Shown: positions 50,887-60,644, counted from the first letter of the stretch. The stretch is 64,000 nt of DNA from Aerococcus loyolae (GCF_002871915.2 NZ_CP126958.1:558001-622000); one strand, 5' to 3'. Made by a program: numbers and translations. Notes: generated from the sequence alone by a model not told the origin.

Positions 50887-52614
50887 ATGACAGGTCATCA
50901 AGAAAAGTCCAAGAAACTTATTAAGACCAGTGCGGTTTTATTGAGCTCCGTAGTTGCCATTGCTGGGGCAGATGCATTGGCTAACTATACACCAGTTCAA
51001 GCAACGACCTTAGCACCTACTAGCAATAATTTTCTTAATAAAATTTTACCTTACGCCTATGACTTAGCCAATCAAAATGACCTTTATGCTTCTGTGATGA
51101 TGGCCCAAGCAGCCTTAGAATCAGGCTGGGGATCTAGCCGATTATCGCAAGCACCCTATAATAATCTCTTTGGTATCAAGGGGAATTATAAAGGGAAAAC
51201 GGCTAATTTTAACACCCTAGAGGATGATGGCCGTGGAAATTATTATCAAATTAATGATGGCTTTCGGATGTATCCATCTTACCGGGAATCCCTCATCGAT
51301 TATGTTGGCGTCCTAAAAAATGGGACTTCTTGGAACCCTAATTTCTATAGTGGGGCCTGGAAGAGCAACACCAATTCCTATAAGGATGCCACAGCTTGGT
51401 TAACCGGTCGCTATGCAACTGATACTTCCTATGGCAGTAAATTAAATAGCATTATCGCTAAGAATAATTTAAGCCAATACGATACGCCAGGAAAAACAAT
51501 TAGTAACAATCTAAAAAATTCCAACCAAGTAAGCACGCCTACAGCTCAACCAGGCGGACGGTCCTATGTGGTGAAACCTGGTGACGGCCTATGGACAGTG
51601 GCTCGCCAATTGGGAACCAGTGTTGAGGCAGTCAAACAAGCTAACGGCCTTAGTTCCAACCTGATTTACCCTGGGCAAGTCCTTTACGCCGGGGCAAGCT
51701 CATCCAGTCCAGCCAAAACAAACACGAGCTCACCAGTAAGACCTTCTAGCCCTGCTGCAAAGCCCGCTCAGTCTGTCAAACAGTCCTATAGGGTCCAAGC
51801 TGGAGATGGTTTATGGACGGTTGCTAAGAACTTGGGAACGACCATTGAAGCAGTTAAAGCTGCTAATGGCTTGACTTCTAACTTTATCTACCCTGGTCAG
51901 GTTCTCTATGCCCCTGGCCAAACACAAAGCGCATCCAGCCCAGCAGGCACAAGCACAACAAGCAATCAGCAGTCCCAAGGTCAAAGCCATGCAGGTTACA
52001 AGTCTTACACGGTCCAAGCTGGGGACGGCTTGTGGACAGTGGCACGGCACTTGGGCATGACAGTTGATACTTTAAAGGCTAAGTATGGCTTAACTTCTAA
52101 TTTTATTTATCCAGGCCAAGTCTTTACTAACCAAACTAGCCAAAGTAGCTATAAGCCATCCAACACTAAGCCAGCTGCCAACACTCCAGCACCAAGTCAA
52201 AATACTAGTCAGGCTGGGGTCTATCAAGTCCAAGCTGGGGATACCCTCTACCGCATTGCCCGTAACCAAGGCATGACAGTGAGCCAGTTAAAACAAATTA
52301 ACGGTTTAACTTCTAATGCGATTTACGTGGGGCAAAGACTCAATTTAGCGGCTAAAGCGGCTTATCAACCCGCAGCTAAGACAGGAGTAAGTGCTAGTCA
52401 AGAAAATACTGCACCAACCCCTAGTCAAAAGCAGACAAGTCCTAAGCCAGTCAGTCAAGTTCAAGCGGCCAATACTTATCAAATTAAGGCTGGCGATAAC
52501 TTATATCGGATTGCACTTAACCATGGGGTTTCCTTAAACCAATTACTGGCAGCCAATCAATTAAAGGCCAACTCATTGATTTTACCTGGCCAACAATTGG
52601 TTATTCCACAATAA
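50887..52614 (+). CDS. Secreted glucosaminidase (GH73) with five LysM domains
   Basis: 575 residues. Signal peptide about 1-39 with an Ala-rich hydrophobic core and likely cleavage after PVQA. GH73 glucosaminidase domain about 45-200, with the catalytic Glu in AQAALESGWGSS near 76 and NNLFGIKGNYKG near 94. Five LysM peptidoglycan-binding repeats follow, starting near 226, 299, 374, 453 and 530. Each has YxVxxGDxLWxxA-like and YPGQVL-like motifs, separated by Ser/Thr/Pro/Ala-rich linkers. Repeats 1-3 use GDGLWTVA and 4-5 use GDTLYRIA or GDNLYRIA, so they fall into two groups. Acts as an autolysin outside the cell, AcmA/AtlA-like. Likely promoter -10 TATAAT at 50837. Confidence 0.92.
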   Translation: MTGHQEKSKKLIKTSAVLLSSVVAIAGADALANYTPVQATTLAPTSNNFLNKILPYAYDLANQNDLYASVMMAQAALESGWGSSRLSQAPYNNLFGIKGNYKGKTANFNTLEDDGRGNYYQINDGFRMYPSYRESLIDYVGVLKNGTSWNPNFYSGAWKSNTNSYKDATAWLTGRYATDTSYGSKLNSIIAKNNLSQYDTPGKTISNNLKNSNQVSTPTAQPGGRSYVVKPGDGLWTVARQLGTSVEAVKQANGLSSNLIYPGQVLYAGASSSSPAKTNTSSPVRPSSPAAKPAQSVKQSYRVQAGDGLWTVAKNLGTTIEAVKAANGLTSNFIYPGQVLYAPGQTQSASSPAGTSTTSNQQSQGQSHAGYKSYTVQAGDGLWTVARHLGMTVDTLKAKYGLTSNFIYPGQVFTNQTSQSSYKPSNTKPAANTPAPSQNTSQAGVYQVQAGDTLYRIARNQGMTVSQLKQINGLTSNAIYVGQRLNLAAKAAYQPAAKTGVSASQENTAPTPSQKQTSPKPVSQVQAANTYQIKAGDNLYRIALNHGVSLNQLLAANQLKANSLILPGQQLVIPQ

Positions 52615-52656
52615 AATATAAAGACACTTGAAAAGTCTGACCACTGTCTCTAAGTC

Positions 52657-52691
52657 ATCGCTGACCTAGCCAGTCTGGTCAGGCTTTTTTT
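52657..52691 (+). terminator. Terminator after the glucosaminidase gene
   Basis: CTGACC / GGTCAG arms around TAGCCAGTCT, then GCTTTTTTTA. Confidence 0.7.
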
Positions 52692-52794
52692 ATCATTGGC
52701 TTTTATTTTGCCTGGCTAGGCTTTTTGTCAACTGGGCTTGCTTTTGCTAAAATAAAAGAAATACTTAAAATATAAGGGAGAAGAGTGGTGGCTA

Positions 52795-53211
52795 ATGGAA
52801 GAAAAGCAAAATCAGAAAAGAAGGTTTCAAGTGGGCGATACTTTTTCCACAACGGAATCTTTTCGTGAACGCGATATTATGCTCTACATGGGAGTAACAG
52901 ATGATCATAATCCCCTTTATCTACCTGGTAAGGAGGGCGCCCAGATTCCGCCCATTGCTCTAATTGGAGCCGTAACACGAACAGTTTCAGGTCAATTCCC
53001 TGGCCCCCATTCAGACCTGGTGGAATTGAATTTTACGATTAATAACCCCATCTATCATCATGTGACCCTGACCTTTCATTTTGAAATTTTAAGAGTGGAT
53101 GAATTAAAGGGTTACCTCACTATTCATGTCATTACTAATAATGAAACCACGGGAGAAAAAAATGTGATGGATGCCATGTTAACCGTTCTTCCCCAATATA
53201 TGGACCATTAA
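52795..53211 (+). CDS. MaoC-like hotdog-fold protein
   Basis: 138 residues, single hotdog fold like (R)-specific enoyl-CoA hydratases. The hydratase motif region reads VTDDHNPLYLPG near residue 36. The catalytic Asp and Asn-Pro are kept, but the His expected two residues after Pro is Tyr. Catalysis as a hydratase is therefore doubtful; a thioester-binding or altered enzyme is possible. AAGGGAGAAG lies upstream. The next gene, polA, starts 20 bases after the stop, so the two share a transcript. That pairing is unexpected and gives no clear clue to function. Confidence 0.7.
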   Translation: MEEKQNQKRRFQVGDTFSTTESFRERDIMLYMGVTDDHNPLYLPGKEGAQIPPIALIGAVTRTVSGQFPGPHSDLVELNFTINNPIYHHVTLTFHFEILRVDELKGYLTIHVITNNETTGEKNVMDAMLTVLPQYMDH

Positions 53212-53231
53212 GATTGTAAAGGAGAATCAAC

Positions 53232-55898
53232 TTGTCCAAGCAAGAAAAATTATTGCTATTCGATGGCTCATCATTAGCCTTTCGGGCTTTCTTTGCCATG
53301 CATGATTTAAATCGTTTTAAAAATAATAAGGGCCTACATACCAATGCCCTGTATGCCTTTCACTTGATGTTGACCCACGTCTTAGAAAAAGAAAAGCCTA
53401 GCCATGCCCTGGTGGCTTGGGATGCTGGTAAGACCACCTTTCGGACGGCATATTATCCTGAATATAAGGGTGGCCGGGATAAAACGCCGCAAGAATTTGT
53501 GGAACAGATGCCTTATTTTAATAAATTGCTGGATGCTTTTGGTATTGCCCACTATGAATTAGCAAATTATGAAGCGGATGATATCATTGGTACCCTGTCC
53601 CAAAAAGGGGCTCAAGCTGGTATGGATGTGGTGATTATCTCTGGCGATAAGGACCTGATTCAATTGGCCAGGGACCAGGTTAGGGTAGATATTAACCGTA
53701 AGGGAGTGACCAATATTGATTCCTATACTCCCCAATCCATTCAAGCAGACCAAGGGATTAGCCCTGAACAACTCATTGATGTTAAGGGGTTGATGGGCGA
53801 TAATTCCGATAATTATCCTGGTGTGACTGGAATTGGAGAGAAGACTGCCTTGAAATTAATTCAGGAATTTGGTTCCATGGAAGAGGTCTATGCTAATATC
53901 GATCAAGTCTCCGGGAAAAAACGTAAGGAAAACTTAGTCAAGGATAAGGACCAGGCCTTCCTATCAAAGAAATTAGCCCGAATTATTCTTGATGCTCCAG
54001 TTGAAAAATCCCTGGCAGACTTAAAATGCCAAGGCATTCAAGCTCAAGACTTGGTTAACTTTTATCGTGAGATGAACTTCAAGCAATTCATGGAAAAATT
54101 CTTAGCTAACTCTGGGGCTGACGCTGACTTTGAATTAGAGGATTCCAGCTGGGAAGTCCCTGATTATCAAGTCCTTGATCAACTTGAAGCTAAGCACTTC
54201 ACCCAAGACCAAACAGCCCTCTACCTAGAAATGTTTGAAAATAATTACCATGAAGGGGAGTTAATCTATGTTGTTTGGGGAAATAAGGATCATATCTACC
54301 TGGCCTCTCCAGATCTGGTGAAGGAAAGCCAAGCTTTTAAAAATTGGATAGAAAATCCCCATGCTAAAAAGGTCCTCTATGATGCCAAGCGCAGCCAAGT
54401 GATCTTAAAACGTTTGGGGATGGACTTAGAGGGGGTCAGTGATGACGTTCTTATCGCTTCCTATCTTATCCATGCCCGTGATTTAAGTGGCGATGTGGCC
54501 AATGTGGCCCGAGAATTCAATTTGGATTATCTAGCCTATGATAATGAAGTTTATGGGAAAGGCAAGAAAGTGGCGGTTCCTGAAGATAAAACCCGTCTTT
54601 ATGACCATCTGGTAGCTAAGGTATCTGTTATTAATGACCTACTACCTATTATTAAAGACCGCTTAGAAGCGGATGAAATGGTCGACTTATATCGCCAAAT
54701 CGAACTTCCCCTAGCTCAGGTCCTAGCTAAAATGGAAATTATGGGAATTTCCGTTGACCGCAGCAGACTGGAAGACTTGTCTCAGTCCTATGAAGAGCAA
54801 CTTGACCAACTGCAAGAAGAAATCTATCGGGAAGCCGGGGTCGAATTTAATATTAATTCCACCCAACAGTTGAGCAAGATCCTCTTTGAAGATATGGGCT
54901 TAAAGGGTGGCAAGAAAACCAAGTCCGGTAACTATTCAACGGCCCAATCGGAATTGGAAAAATTACAAGGGGTTCCTATCATTGATCTGATCCTAGCCTA
55001 TCGGCAATTAGCTAAGCTCCAATCCACATATGTTCAAGGAATACTCGATTTCATCCACCAAGATGGCAAGGTTCACAGTCGTTTCATTCAAACCTTAACC
55101 ACTACCGGGCGCTTAAGTTCAGCTGATCCTAACTTACAAAATATTCCTATCCGTACCGAAGAGGGACGAAAAATTCGCCAAGCTTTTGTTCCTTCTCATC
55201 CGGACTGGGTCATTTTCTCGTCGGACTATTCGCAAATTGAATTACGTGTCCTTGCCCATGTTTCTGGTGACCCTCATCTTCAAGAAGCCTTTAAAGAAAA
55301 TAAGGATATCCACACTGCTACTGCGGCTAAAGTTTTCCATAAAGATGAAAAGGACATTAGTAAGGATGAGAGACGTCAAGCCAAGGCAGTCAATTTTGGG
55401 ATTGTTTACGGGATAAGTGACTATGGCCTCAGTCAAAATCTTTCGATTTCTCGTCAAGAGGCCAAGGCCTTTATTGATAAATATTTTGAAATTTATCCTA
55501 AAGTGGCTGAATATATGGATAAGAGTGTGGAAATTGCGCGTGAGGCTGGTTACGCTAAGACTCTCTTTAACCGCCGTCGCTACCTCCCTGACTTAAAGGC
55601 TAAAAATTATAATGTTAGATCCTTTGCCGAAAGAACCGCAATGAATTCGCCAATTCAAGGAACGGCAGCCGATATTATTAAGGTAGCCATGGTTGAGATG
55701 GATCAAGCCCTAGAGGAACATCAACTTCAGGCAAATCTCCTCCTCCAAGTCCACGATGAGTTAATTTTTGAAGTCGCCAAGGAGGACTTAGAAGACTTAG
55801 CTGCCCTAGTTAAAGACGTCATGGAAAATGCCGTTTCTTTAGACGTCCCCTTAATTGTTGATAGTAACTATGGGGCCACTTGGTATGATGCCAAGTAG
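53232..55898 (+). CDS. polA: DNA polymerase I
   Basis: 888 residues from a TTG at 53232, with AAAGGAG 7 bases upstream. 5'-3' exonuclease domain about 1-290 (LLFDGSSLAFRAFFAMHD, ISGDKDLIQLA). A 3'-5' exonuclease-like domain lies at about 310-470 without the usual acidic DxE motif, as in Bacillus-type Pol I, so proofreading is probably absent. Polymerase domain about 480-888: motif A SSDYSQIELRVLAHVSGD near 658, motif B RRQAKAVNFGIVYG near 714, motif C VHDELIFEV near 840. Fills gaps in repair and removes RNA primers. Confidence 0.96.
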   Translation: MSKQEKLLLFDGSSLAFRAFFAMHDLNRFKNNKGLHTNALYAFHLMLTHVLEKEKPSHALVAWDAGKTTFRTAYYPEYKGGRDKTPQEFVEQMPYFNKLLDAFGIAHYELANYEADDIIGTLSQKGAQAGMDVVIISGDKDLIQLARDQVRVDINRKGVTNIDSYTPQSIQADQGISPEQLIDVKGLMGDNSDNYPGVTGIGEKTALKLIQEFGSMEEVYANIDQVSGKKRKENLVKDKDQAFLSKKLARIILDAPVEKSLADLKCQGIQAQDLVNFYREMNFKQFMEKFLANSGADADFELEDSSWEVPDYQVLDQLEAKHFTQDQTALYLEMFENNYHEGELIYVVWGNKDHIYLASPDLVKESQAFKNWIENPHAKKVLYDAKRSQVILKRLGMDLEGVSDDVLIASYLIHARDLSGDVANVAREFNLDYLAYDNEVYGKGKKVAVPEDKTRLYDHLVAKVSVINDLLPIIKDRLEADEMVDLYRQIELPLAQVLAKMEIMGISVDRSRLEDLSQSYEEQLDQLQEEIYREAGVEFNINSTQQLSKILFEDMGLKGGKKTKSGNYSTAQSELEKLQGVPIIDLILAYRQLAKLQSTYVQGILDFIHQDGKVHSRFIQTLTTTGRLSSADPNLQNIPIRTEEGRKIRQAFVPSHPDWVIFSSDYSQIELRVLAHVSGDPHLQEAFKENKDIHTATAAKVFHKDEKDISKDERRQAKAVNFGIVYGISDYGLSQNLSISRQEAKAFIDKYFEIYPKVAEYMDKSVEIAREAGYAKTLFNRRRYLPDLKAKNYNVRSFAERTAMNSPIQGTAADIIKVAMVEMDQALEEHQLQANLLLQVHDELIFEVAKEDLEDLAALVKDVMENAVSLDVPLIVDSNYGATWYDAK

Positions 55899-55928
55899 GA
55901 AAAACTAAGAAAAGTTTTCTTATGATAA

Positions 55929-55959
55929 GATAGGTTGGGACAAGGGTTCTAAGCCTATC
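55929..55959 (+). terminator. Hairpin after polA
   Basis: GATAGGTT / AAGCCTATC with GGGACAAGGG in the loop. It lacks a U-tract, so termination here is uncertain. A better terminator follows at 56013. Confidence 0.4.
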
Positions 55960-56012
55960 ATATAAAGTGAAGTAAGATCTAATCTAAAGCTTAGCCTTGC
56001 TGGCTATTTCGT

Positions 56013-56056
56013 AAACGAAGGGAGACTATTGAATAGGGTTCTCCCTTCGTTTTTTA
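56013..56056 (+). terminator. Strong terminator between polA and mutM
   Basis: AAACGAAGGGAGA / TCTCCCTTCGTTT around a 15-base loop, then TTT. It precedes repeat copy C. Confidence 0.88.
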
Positions 56057-56141
56057 TTGCTATAGCCGTTCGAATCGAAGCGAGTTACAGATATAGTATG
56101 CGTAGCGGTTTCGTCCTTTGTTATGACCGTTGCACTCTTTA
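56057..56141. repeat. Modular hairpin repeat, copy C (M3 plus direct-repeat module)
   Basis: TTGCTATAGCCGTTCGAA through GCGAGTTACAGATATAGTAT then GCGGTTTCGTCCTTT and GCACTCTTTA. About 85 bases match 28331-28416 of copy A with roughly nine differences. M3 folds by CTATAGC / ATATAG and the interior GTT / AAC type pairing. The GTCCACTTCA modules are absent here, so modules can occur apart. Confidence 0.75.
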
Positions 56142-56218
56142 CTTTATTTATGGTTATTGTTTGATTAGAATAGGTTAGACTGCTAACAGTGTTTTAGCGG
56201 GATGAAGGAGGCTAGTTA

Positions 56219-57031
56219 ATGCCAGAGTTACCAGAAGTAGAAAATGTGAGACGGGGGCTTAATAAAGTTCTTCCTCATGCCCAAATAGAGGATGTGGAAG
56301 TGAAGTGGGCAAAGATTATTAATTGTCCCCCTCAAGTCTTTCGTGAGGCCATGGTAGGGGAGACCTTTGAACGGGTCGACCGTTATGGGAAATACCTGTT
56401 TTTTTATTGGAGCGATTACGCCTGGATTAGCCATCTGCGGATGGAAGGCAAGTACTTTGTCTGTGATAGGCAGACGCCGGTTCTAAAGCATAGTCACCTC
56501 ATCTGTCATTTGGGTGATGGCAGGGACTTACGCTATTATGATGTGCGTAAATTTGGTCGGATATCCTTATTTTCTCGCCAAGATATGCCCCAGGCTATTG
56601 AAAATTTAAAGCTCGGCCCAGAACCCTGGGATATCAGTTTAAAACAATTTCAAAAAATATTAGCGGCTTCCAAGCGGCCTATTAAATCATTAATACTGGA
56701 CCAGCAAAAAATTGCTGGAATTGGCAATATTTATGCTGATGAGTCCTTATTTCAAGCGGGAATTTATCCAGGTCGGCCAGCCAATTCGTTGACTGACCAA
56801 GAGACCCTACTCCTATTAGAAGCCATGCGAGATATCCTCAGTCGAGCGGTGGACTTAGGCGGCTCTAGTGTGCGGACCTATCAGAACACCTTAGGGGAGG
56901 ACGGCCAATATCAAAATTATCTCAAGGTTTACCAGCGCCAAGGCCAAGCCTGTTTAAACTGTGGAACGACCATTGAAAAGATTAAATTAGGACAGCGGGG
57001 GACCCATTTTTGTCCTAACTGTCAGAAATAA
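56219..57031 (+). CDS. mutM: Formamidopyrimidine-DNA glycosylase
   Basis: 270 residues. Removes oxidised purines such as 8-oxoguanine and nicks the abasic site. N-terminal PELPEVENVRRGL supplies the catalytic Pro2 and Glu3. Helix-two-turn-helix QQKIAGIGNIYADESLFQAG region near 165 (fragment IAGIGNIYADE). C-terminal zinc finger is CLNCGTTIEKI ... HFCPNC. GAAGGAGG precedes the ATG. First gene of mutM-coaE, after polA, a classic Bacillota order. Confidence 0.95.
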   Translation: MPELPEVENVRRGLNKVLPHAQIEDVEVKWAKIINCPPQVFREAMVGETFERVDRYGKYLFFYWSDYAWISHLRMEGKYFVCDRQTPVLKHSHLICHLGDGRDLRYYDVRKFGRISLFSRQDMPQAIENLKLGPEPWDISLKQFQKILAASKRPIKSLILDQQKIAGIGNIYADESLFQAGIYPGRPANSLTDQETLLLLEAMRDILSRAVDLGGSSVRTYQNTLGEDGQYQNYLKVYQRQGQACLNCGTTIEKIKLGQRGTHFCPNCQK

Positions 57032-57044
57032 AGGGAGTGTATGA

Positions 57045-57653
57045 ATGAGTTTTCGCTTAGGATTAACAGGGTCAATTGCTACGGGAAAATCAACCGTTTC
57101 TAATTATTTTAAAAAAGCTGGTTTCCCGGTAGTGGATGCAGATCTTGGGGCCCGAGCTGTGGTTGAGCCGGGAACACAGGGCTTACAAGCTATAAAAGAG
57201 CATTTTGGTGAGGATTTTCTCTTCCCTAATGGCACCCTTAACCGGAAGAAATTAGGGAATGTGGTCTTTACAGATAAGGACCAACTCAAAGCGCTTAATC
57301 AACTGCTCTTGCCTTATATCTATGACTGGGTCAACGATCAAGCCCAATCTTACCAAGACCAGGGCCATCAATTGATTGTTTTGGATATTCCTTTACTCTA
57401 CGAGACCAAGTACCAGGACGCTTGTGATGCGGTGATGTTGGTTTATGTTCCTGAAAGCATTCAATTGCAACGACTGATGGACCGAGATAATTTAAGTGAA
57501 GACGAGGCTTTTGACCGCATGCTGTCTCAATATAATATTGAACAGAAACTTCGCTGGGCAGATATTGTGATTGATAACCAGGGCAGCATCCAGCAAACTG
57601 AACAGCAAGTCGAGGCCTGGTTGAGTATCCAAGGCTTTCAAGCCAAAAAATAA
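57045..57653 (+). CDS. coaE: Dephospho-CoA kinase
   Basis: 202 residues. Last step of coenzyme A synthesis, phosphorylating the 3'-hydroxyl of dephospho-CoA. P-loop GLTGSIATGKSTVSN at about 6-20. VVDADLGARAVVEPG near 30 binds the substrate. VLDIPLLYETK near 109 and lid-region DRDNLSEDEAFDRM near 147 are family-typical. Starts 14 bases after mutM ends, so it is in the same operon. Confidence 0.95.
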   Translation: MSFRLGLTGSIATGKSTVSNYFKKAGFPVVDADLGARAVVEPGTQGLQAIKEHFGEDFLFPNGTLNRKKLGNVVFTDKDQLKALNQLLLPYIYDWVNDQAQSYQDQGHQLIVLDIPLLYETKYQDACDAVMLVYVPESIQLQRLMDRDNLSEDEAFDRMLSQYNIEQKLRWADIVIDNQGSIQQTEQQVEAWLSIQGFQAKK

Positions 57654-57690
57654 GCTGGTTTTTGCCCCTTATCCTTCCAGCTTTAAACTG

Positions 57691-57699
57691 TGCTATAAT
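57691..57699 (+). promoter_or_regulatory. Extended -10 promoter of nrdR-dnaB-dnaI
   Basis: TGCTATAAT, a full extended -10 box, about 45 bases before the nrdR start. No good -35 box is seen. Confidence 0.6.
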
Positions 57700-57744
57700 T
57701 AATAAAAGAAATATTTTAGAAAATGTCCAAGGAAGGTGAATATT

Positions 57745-58266
57745 GTGCGCTGCCCCAGATGTCAAGATAATAATACGAAAGTAATCGATAGTCGGCCTGT
57801 GGAGGAAAATACATCGATAAGAAGGCGACGCCTATGTACGCAATGTGATTTTCGCTTCACGACCTTTGAACGGGTAGAGAAGATGCCTTTACTAGTTATC
57901 AAACGAGACGGTACCCGGGAAGAATTTTCCAAGGAAAAACTCTTACGGGGCTTAGTAAGATCCTGTGAAAAACGGCCAATCGCCCTAGAAACCTTAGAAG
58001 ATGTGGTTAAGAAAATCGAATCGGATATTCGCCAAAAGGGGCAAAACGAGGTTCCTTCGACCCTAATAGGGGAAATGGTCATGGATATTTTACCCAAGAT
58101 TGATGAAGTCGCCTATATTCGCTATGCTAGTGTTTACCGTCACTTCGAAGACCCCACCGTCTTTTTGCAAGAAATTGAGCAGTTGAAGCAAATGCAAAAA
58201 ACTAACGCGGAGGGGCAAACGAATTTAGACTTAGAAGCCAATGACACGGAGGAAGATCGGTCTTGA
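57745..58266 (+). CDS. nrdR: Transcriptional repressor NrdR
   Basis: 173 residues from a GTG at 57745, giving the invariant MRCPRCQ start; AAGGAAGG lies 8 bases upstream. Four-Cys zinc ribbon at 3-34 (CPRC, then CTQC), followed by an ATP-cone domain about 49-139 that senses ATP/dATP. Represses ribonucleotide reductase genes through NrdR boxes. No such box was seen here. The C-terminal Asp/Glu-rich tail overlaps the dnaB start by four bases. It opens the nrdR-dnaB-dnaI operon. Confidence 0.95.
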   Translation: MRCPRCQDNNTKVIDSRPVEENTSIRRRRLCTQCDFRFTTFERVEKMPLLVIKRDGTREEFSKEKLLRGLVRSCEKRPIALETLEDVVKKIESDIRQKGQNEVPSTLIGEMVMDILPKIDEVAYIRYASVYRHFEDPTVFLQEIEQLKQMQKTNAEGQTNLDLEANDTEEDRS

Positions 58267-59660
58267 ATCCCTGGGAAAAGTTAAATCCACGTGAACCTCT
58301 AAAAATTATCCTCACCCAAATTGTTTCTAATGCCGATCTGGAAGTCTTAACCTATCTCTACCAACCAATTATTGGGGCCGAAGCCTTTGCTCTCTATATG
58401 ACCCTCTATGCCTATATCGACCGTTCGACTTATCAGTCAGAAGTAATTAATCATGGGGAAATTATGGACCAATTGGTTTTTTCAAAGGAGCGCTATGTCA
58501 GAAGTAGGCGCCGTTTAGAGGCTATTGGCCTCTTACGTAGCTACACCCAGCAAAGTGGTCAAGCCCCAGTCCAGGCCCTCTATCAGTTGTTAGCACCGGT
58601 TTCTTCTGAGCAGTTTTTTAAGGATAGCTTAATGACTAGCTTACTTTTAGACCATGTGGGGGAAGAGCGTTTTAATCGTTTATTAGACCGCTTTAGCTTT
58701 GAAAAGATTGCTGATAGTCAGGAAAATGACTGGCAGGAGGTCACAGCGACTTTTCAGGATGTTTTTCACCTCTCACAAAGCAGTCGCCAGTTGAGTGAAA
58801 GCGAAAAGCAAAGCTTGTTAAAGAAGCCAAGTAAAACCTCTTTAAAAACTAGTCTGGTCAGTGATTTTGATATGGCTTATTTTACCGAGTTGGTTCAAAG
58901 GTCTTTTCTTAGTGAGAGGGCAGTTAGTCAAGATGTGAAGGAGATGACCCAGACTCTTCATGCCCTCTATGGCTTGGATGAAGTAGCCTTGTCCCAGTTT
59001 GCCATTAAGGCAAGTAATGTGAGAACCAACCAAGTGGACATTAATTATTACCAAGGCCTAGTGATCAAGGCCATGGCGGACCAACCGGTAAAAAAACGAC
59101 CTGATTATCAAATGGACCAAGCCAAGCAGCAGACCGAGAGTCAGGATTTACCCAAAGAAAATCAGGATGAAGCTAGCCTAGCCTTGATCAAGGCAGCTAA
59201 GGCTTATCCGCCACTGACCTTTGCTAAGACTATCAAAGAACAAAAAAACGGCTATCTAACCACTAACGAGATAAAAACCTTAGAGATGGTCATGAATAAG
59301 GGCCTTATCGATGGACCAACCTTGAATATTATGATTCACTATTATTTGATCAGCCAAGAAAGTTCAAGTATCGTCCGGTCGACCTTTGAGCGGACAGTGG
59401 ATGATTGGAGCCAAAAAAATATTCAAAGCCCCGAACAGGCACTCACCTATCTCAACAAACGGACTAAACGGATTCAAAAACAAAGACAAAGCAAAAATAA
59501 GCGGCAAAATAAAAAACATAAGACCTATCAAGAATTACAGCCCGCTTGGTTTAATCAAAAACAAGAGACGGCAGATAAAGAGGAAAAAATGGACCATGAA
59601 AGTGTCCAAGCCTTAGCCGATCGGATTAGGGCATTGAATAGTGAGGAGGGAGACGAATGA
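58263..59660 (+). CDS. dnaB: Replication initiation/membrane attachment protein DnaB
   Basis: 465 residues from a TTG at 58263 overlapping the nrdR stop; GGAGG lies about 10 bases upstream. Bacillota-type DnaB (not the helicase), which helps load DnaC helicase with DnaD and DnaI. N-terminal winged-helix DDBH1 region about 1-130. Flexible region about 170-290. C-terminal DDBH2 domain about 315-405 ([19 protein letters not shown]). Basic Lys/Arg-rich stretch about 400-425. Ends overlapping dnaI. Confidence 0.88.
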   Translation: MNPWEKLNPREPLKIILTQIVSNADLEVLTYLYQPIIGAEAFALYMTLYAYIDRSTYQSEVINHGEIMDQLVFSKERYVRSRRRLEAIGLLRSYTQQSGQAPVQALYQLLAPVSSEQFFKDSLMTSLLLDHVGEERFNRLLDRFSFEKIADSQENDWQEVTATFQDVFHLSQSSRQLSESEKQSLLKKPSKTSLKTSLVSDFDMAYFTELVQRSFLSERAVSQDVKEMTQTLHALYGLDEVALSQFAIKASNVRTNQVDINYYQGLVIKAMADQPVKKRPDYQMDQAKQQTESQDLPKENQDEASLALIKAAKAYPPLTFAKTIKEQKNGYLTTNEIKTLEMVMNKGLIDGPTLNIMIHYYLISQESSSIVRSTFERTVDDWSQKNIQSPEQALTYLNKRTKRIQKQRQSKNKRQNKKHKTYQELQPAWFNQKQETADKEEKMDHESVQALADRIRALNSEEGDE

Positions 59661-60586
59661 GAAATATTGGGGAAGATATCAGCCATGAGCTCAATAAAGG
59701 CAACTTTCGCCAACGCTTAGACCAAACCAAGGCCCAAGTCTTGACTGATTCGGATGTTAGACAATTTATTGATAAGCATAAAGAAGACCTAGACCAAGAA
59801 ACGATTGACCGTTCGATATCTAAACTCTATGAATTTGTTCAAGAAAAAGAACGGATCAGGGCAGGAAAGAAACCCAAATTTCCTAATTTCTATCCCAAGC
59901 TCATTATGAATTTTAATTATATAGATATTGAATATCAGGCGACTGATGAATTTCTCGCCGCCCAAAAGGAACGGGAGAAGAAACAAAGGGTCACCTTACT
60001 AGAAATGCCTAAAGATTTAAAGCAAGCTTCCTTTGAAAACTTTGATCTTACCGATCCCAAGCGGCAAGCTGCCTTGGAGAAAGCCATTGATTTCGTCGAA
60101 GCCATGCGGTCTAAGCCCAAGCAATTTCACCAAGGACTTTACTTACATGGTCCCTTTGGTGTGGGTAAGTCCTACTTAGCGGCAGCTGTGGCTAACCACT
60201 TGGCTGACCATGGTTTCACGACCACCTTGTTCCACTATCCTACTTTTATTAGTGAAATCAAGAGTGCTATTAAAGATAATCGTGTTAACCAGCGACTCAA
60301 GAGCCTCCAAGAAGCCCAAGTATTGATGATTGATGATATTGGTGCTGAAAGTAATTCGGCCTGGGTCCGTGATGAAGTCCTAGGGGTTCTCTTGCAGAAT
60401 CGTATGAGTCAAGGCCAGGCTACATTTTTCACTTCTAATTTTTCCATGAAGGAATTAGAAAATCATTTGGCCCATACCAATCAAGGGGATTCGGAAACGG
60501 TCAAGGCGCAGCGGATTATGGAAAGGGTACGCTATTTGAGCGAAGAAGTAACCATGTCCGGGCGCAACCGTCGCTATTCGGAATAG
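59657..60586 (+). CDS. dnaI: Primosomal protein DnaI (helicase loader)
   Basis: 309 residues. AAA+ ATPase that loads the replicative helicase. N-terminal DnaI_N region about 1-95. Walker A GPFGVGKSYLAAA near 167 and Walker B VLMIDDIGAES near 221. Sensor and arginine-finger region lies near 255-305, with FFTSNFSMKELENHL. The start overlaps the dnaB stop (ATGA), so translation is coupled. Confidence 0.93.
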   Translation: MRNIGEDISHELNKGNFRQRLDQTKAQVLTDSDVRQFIDKHKEDLDQETIDRSISKLYEFVQEKERIRAGKKPKFPNFYPKLIMNFNYIDIEYQATDEFLAAQKEREKKQRVTLLEMPKDLKQASFENFDLTDPKRQAALEKAIDFVEAMRSKPKQFHQGLYLHGPFGVGKSYLAAAVANHLADHGFTTTLFHYPTFISEIKSAIKDNRVNQRLKSLQEAQVLMIDDIGAESNSAWVRDEVLGVLLQNRMSQGQATFFTSNFSMKELENHLAHTNQGDSETVKAQRIMERVRYLSEEVTMSGRNRRYSE

Positions 60587-60613
60587 AGTCCGTTCACTTT
60601 CCTAAATAAAAGC

Positions 60614-60642
60614 TTGAATTGTTTCATAAAAAGTGCTTTAAT
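60614..60642 (+). promoter_or_regulatory. Predicted thrS promoter
   Basis: -35 TTGAAT (60614-60619), 17-base spacer, -10 TTTAAT (60637-60642), just before the T-box leader. Confidence 0.5.
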
Positions 60643-60644
60643 TA

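Noticed and set aside
51540..52614. Repeated DNA blocks as a CRISPR or tandem-repeat array
   Set aside because: They are in frame and encode five LysM domains with Ser/Thr/Pro/Ala linkers.
55929..55959. Hairpin with GGGACAA loop after polA as another IS end
   Set aside because: It shares only GTTGGGACAA-like bases with the IS repeat and has no transposase or second end nearby.
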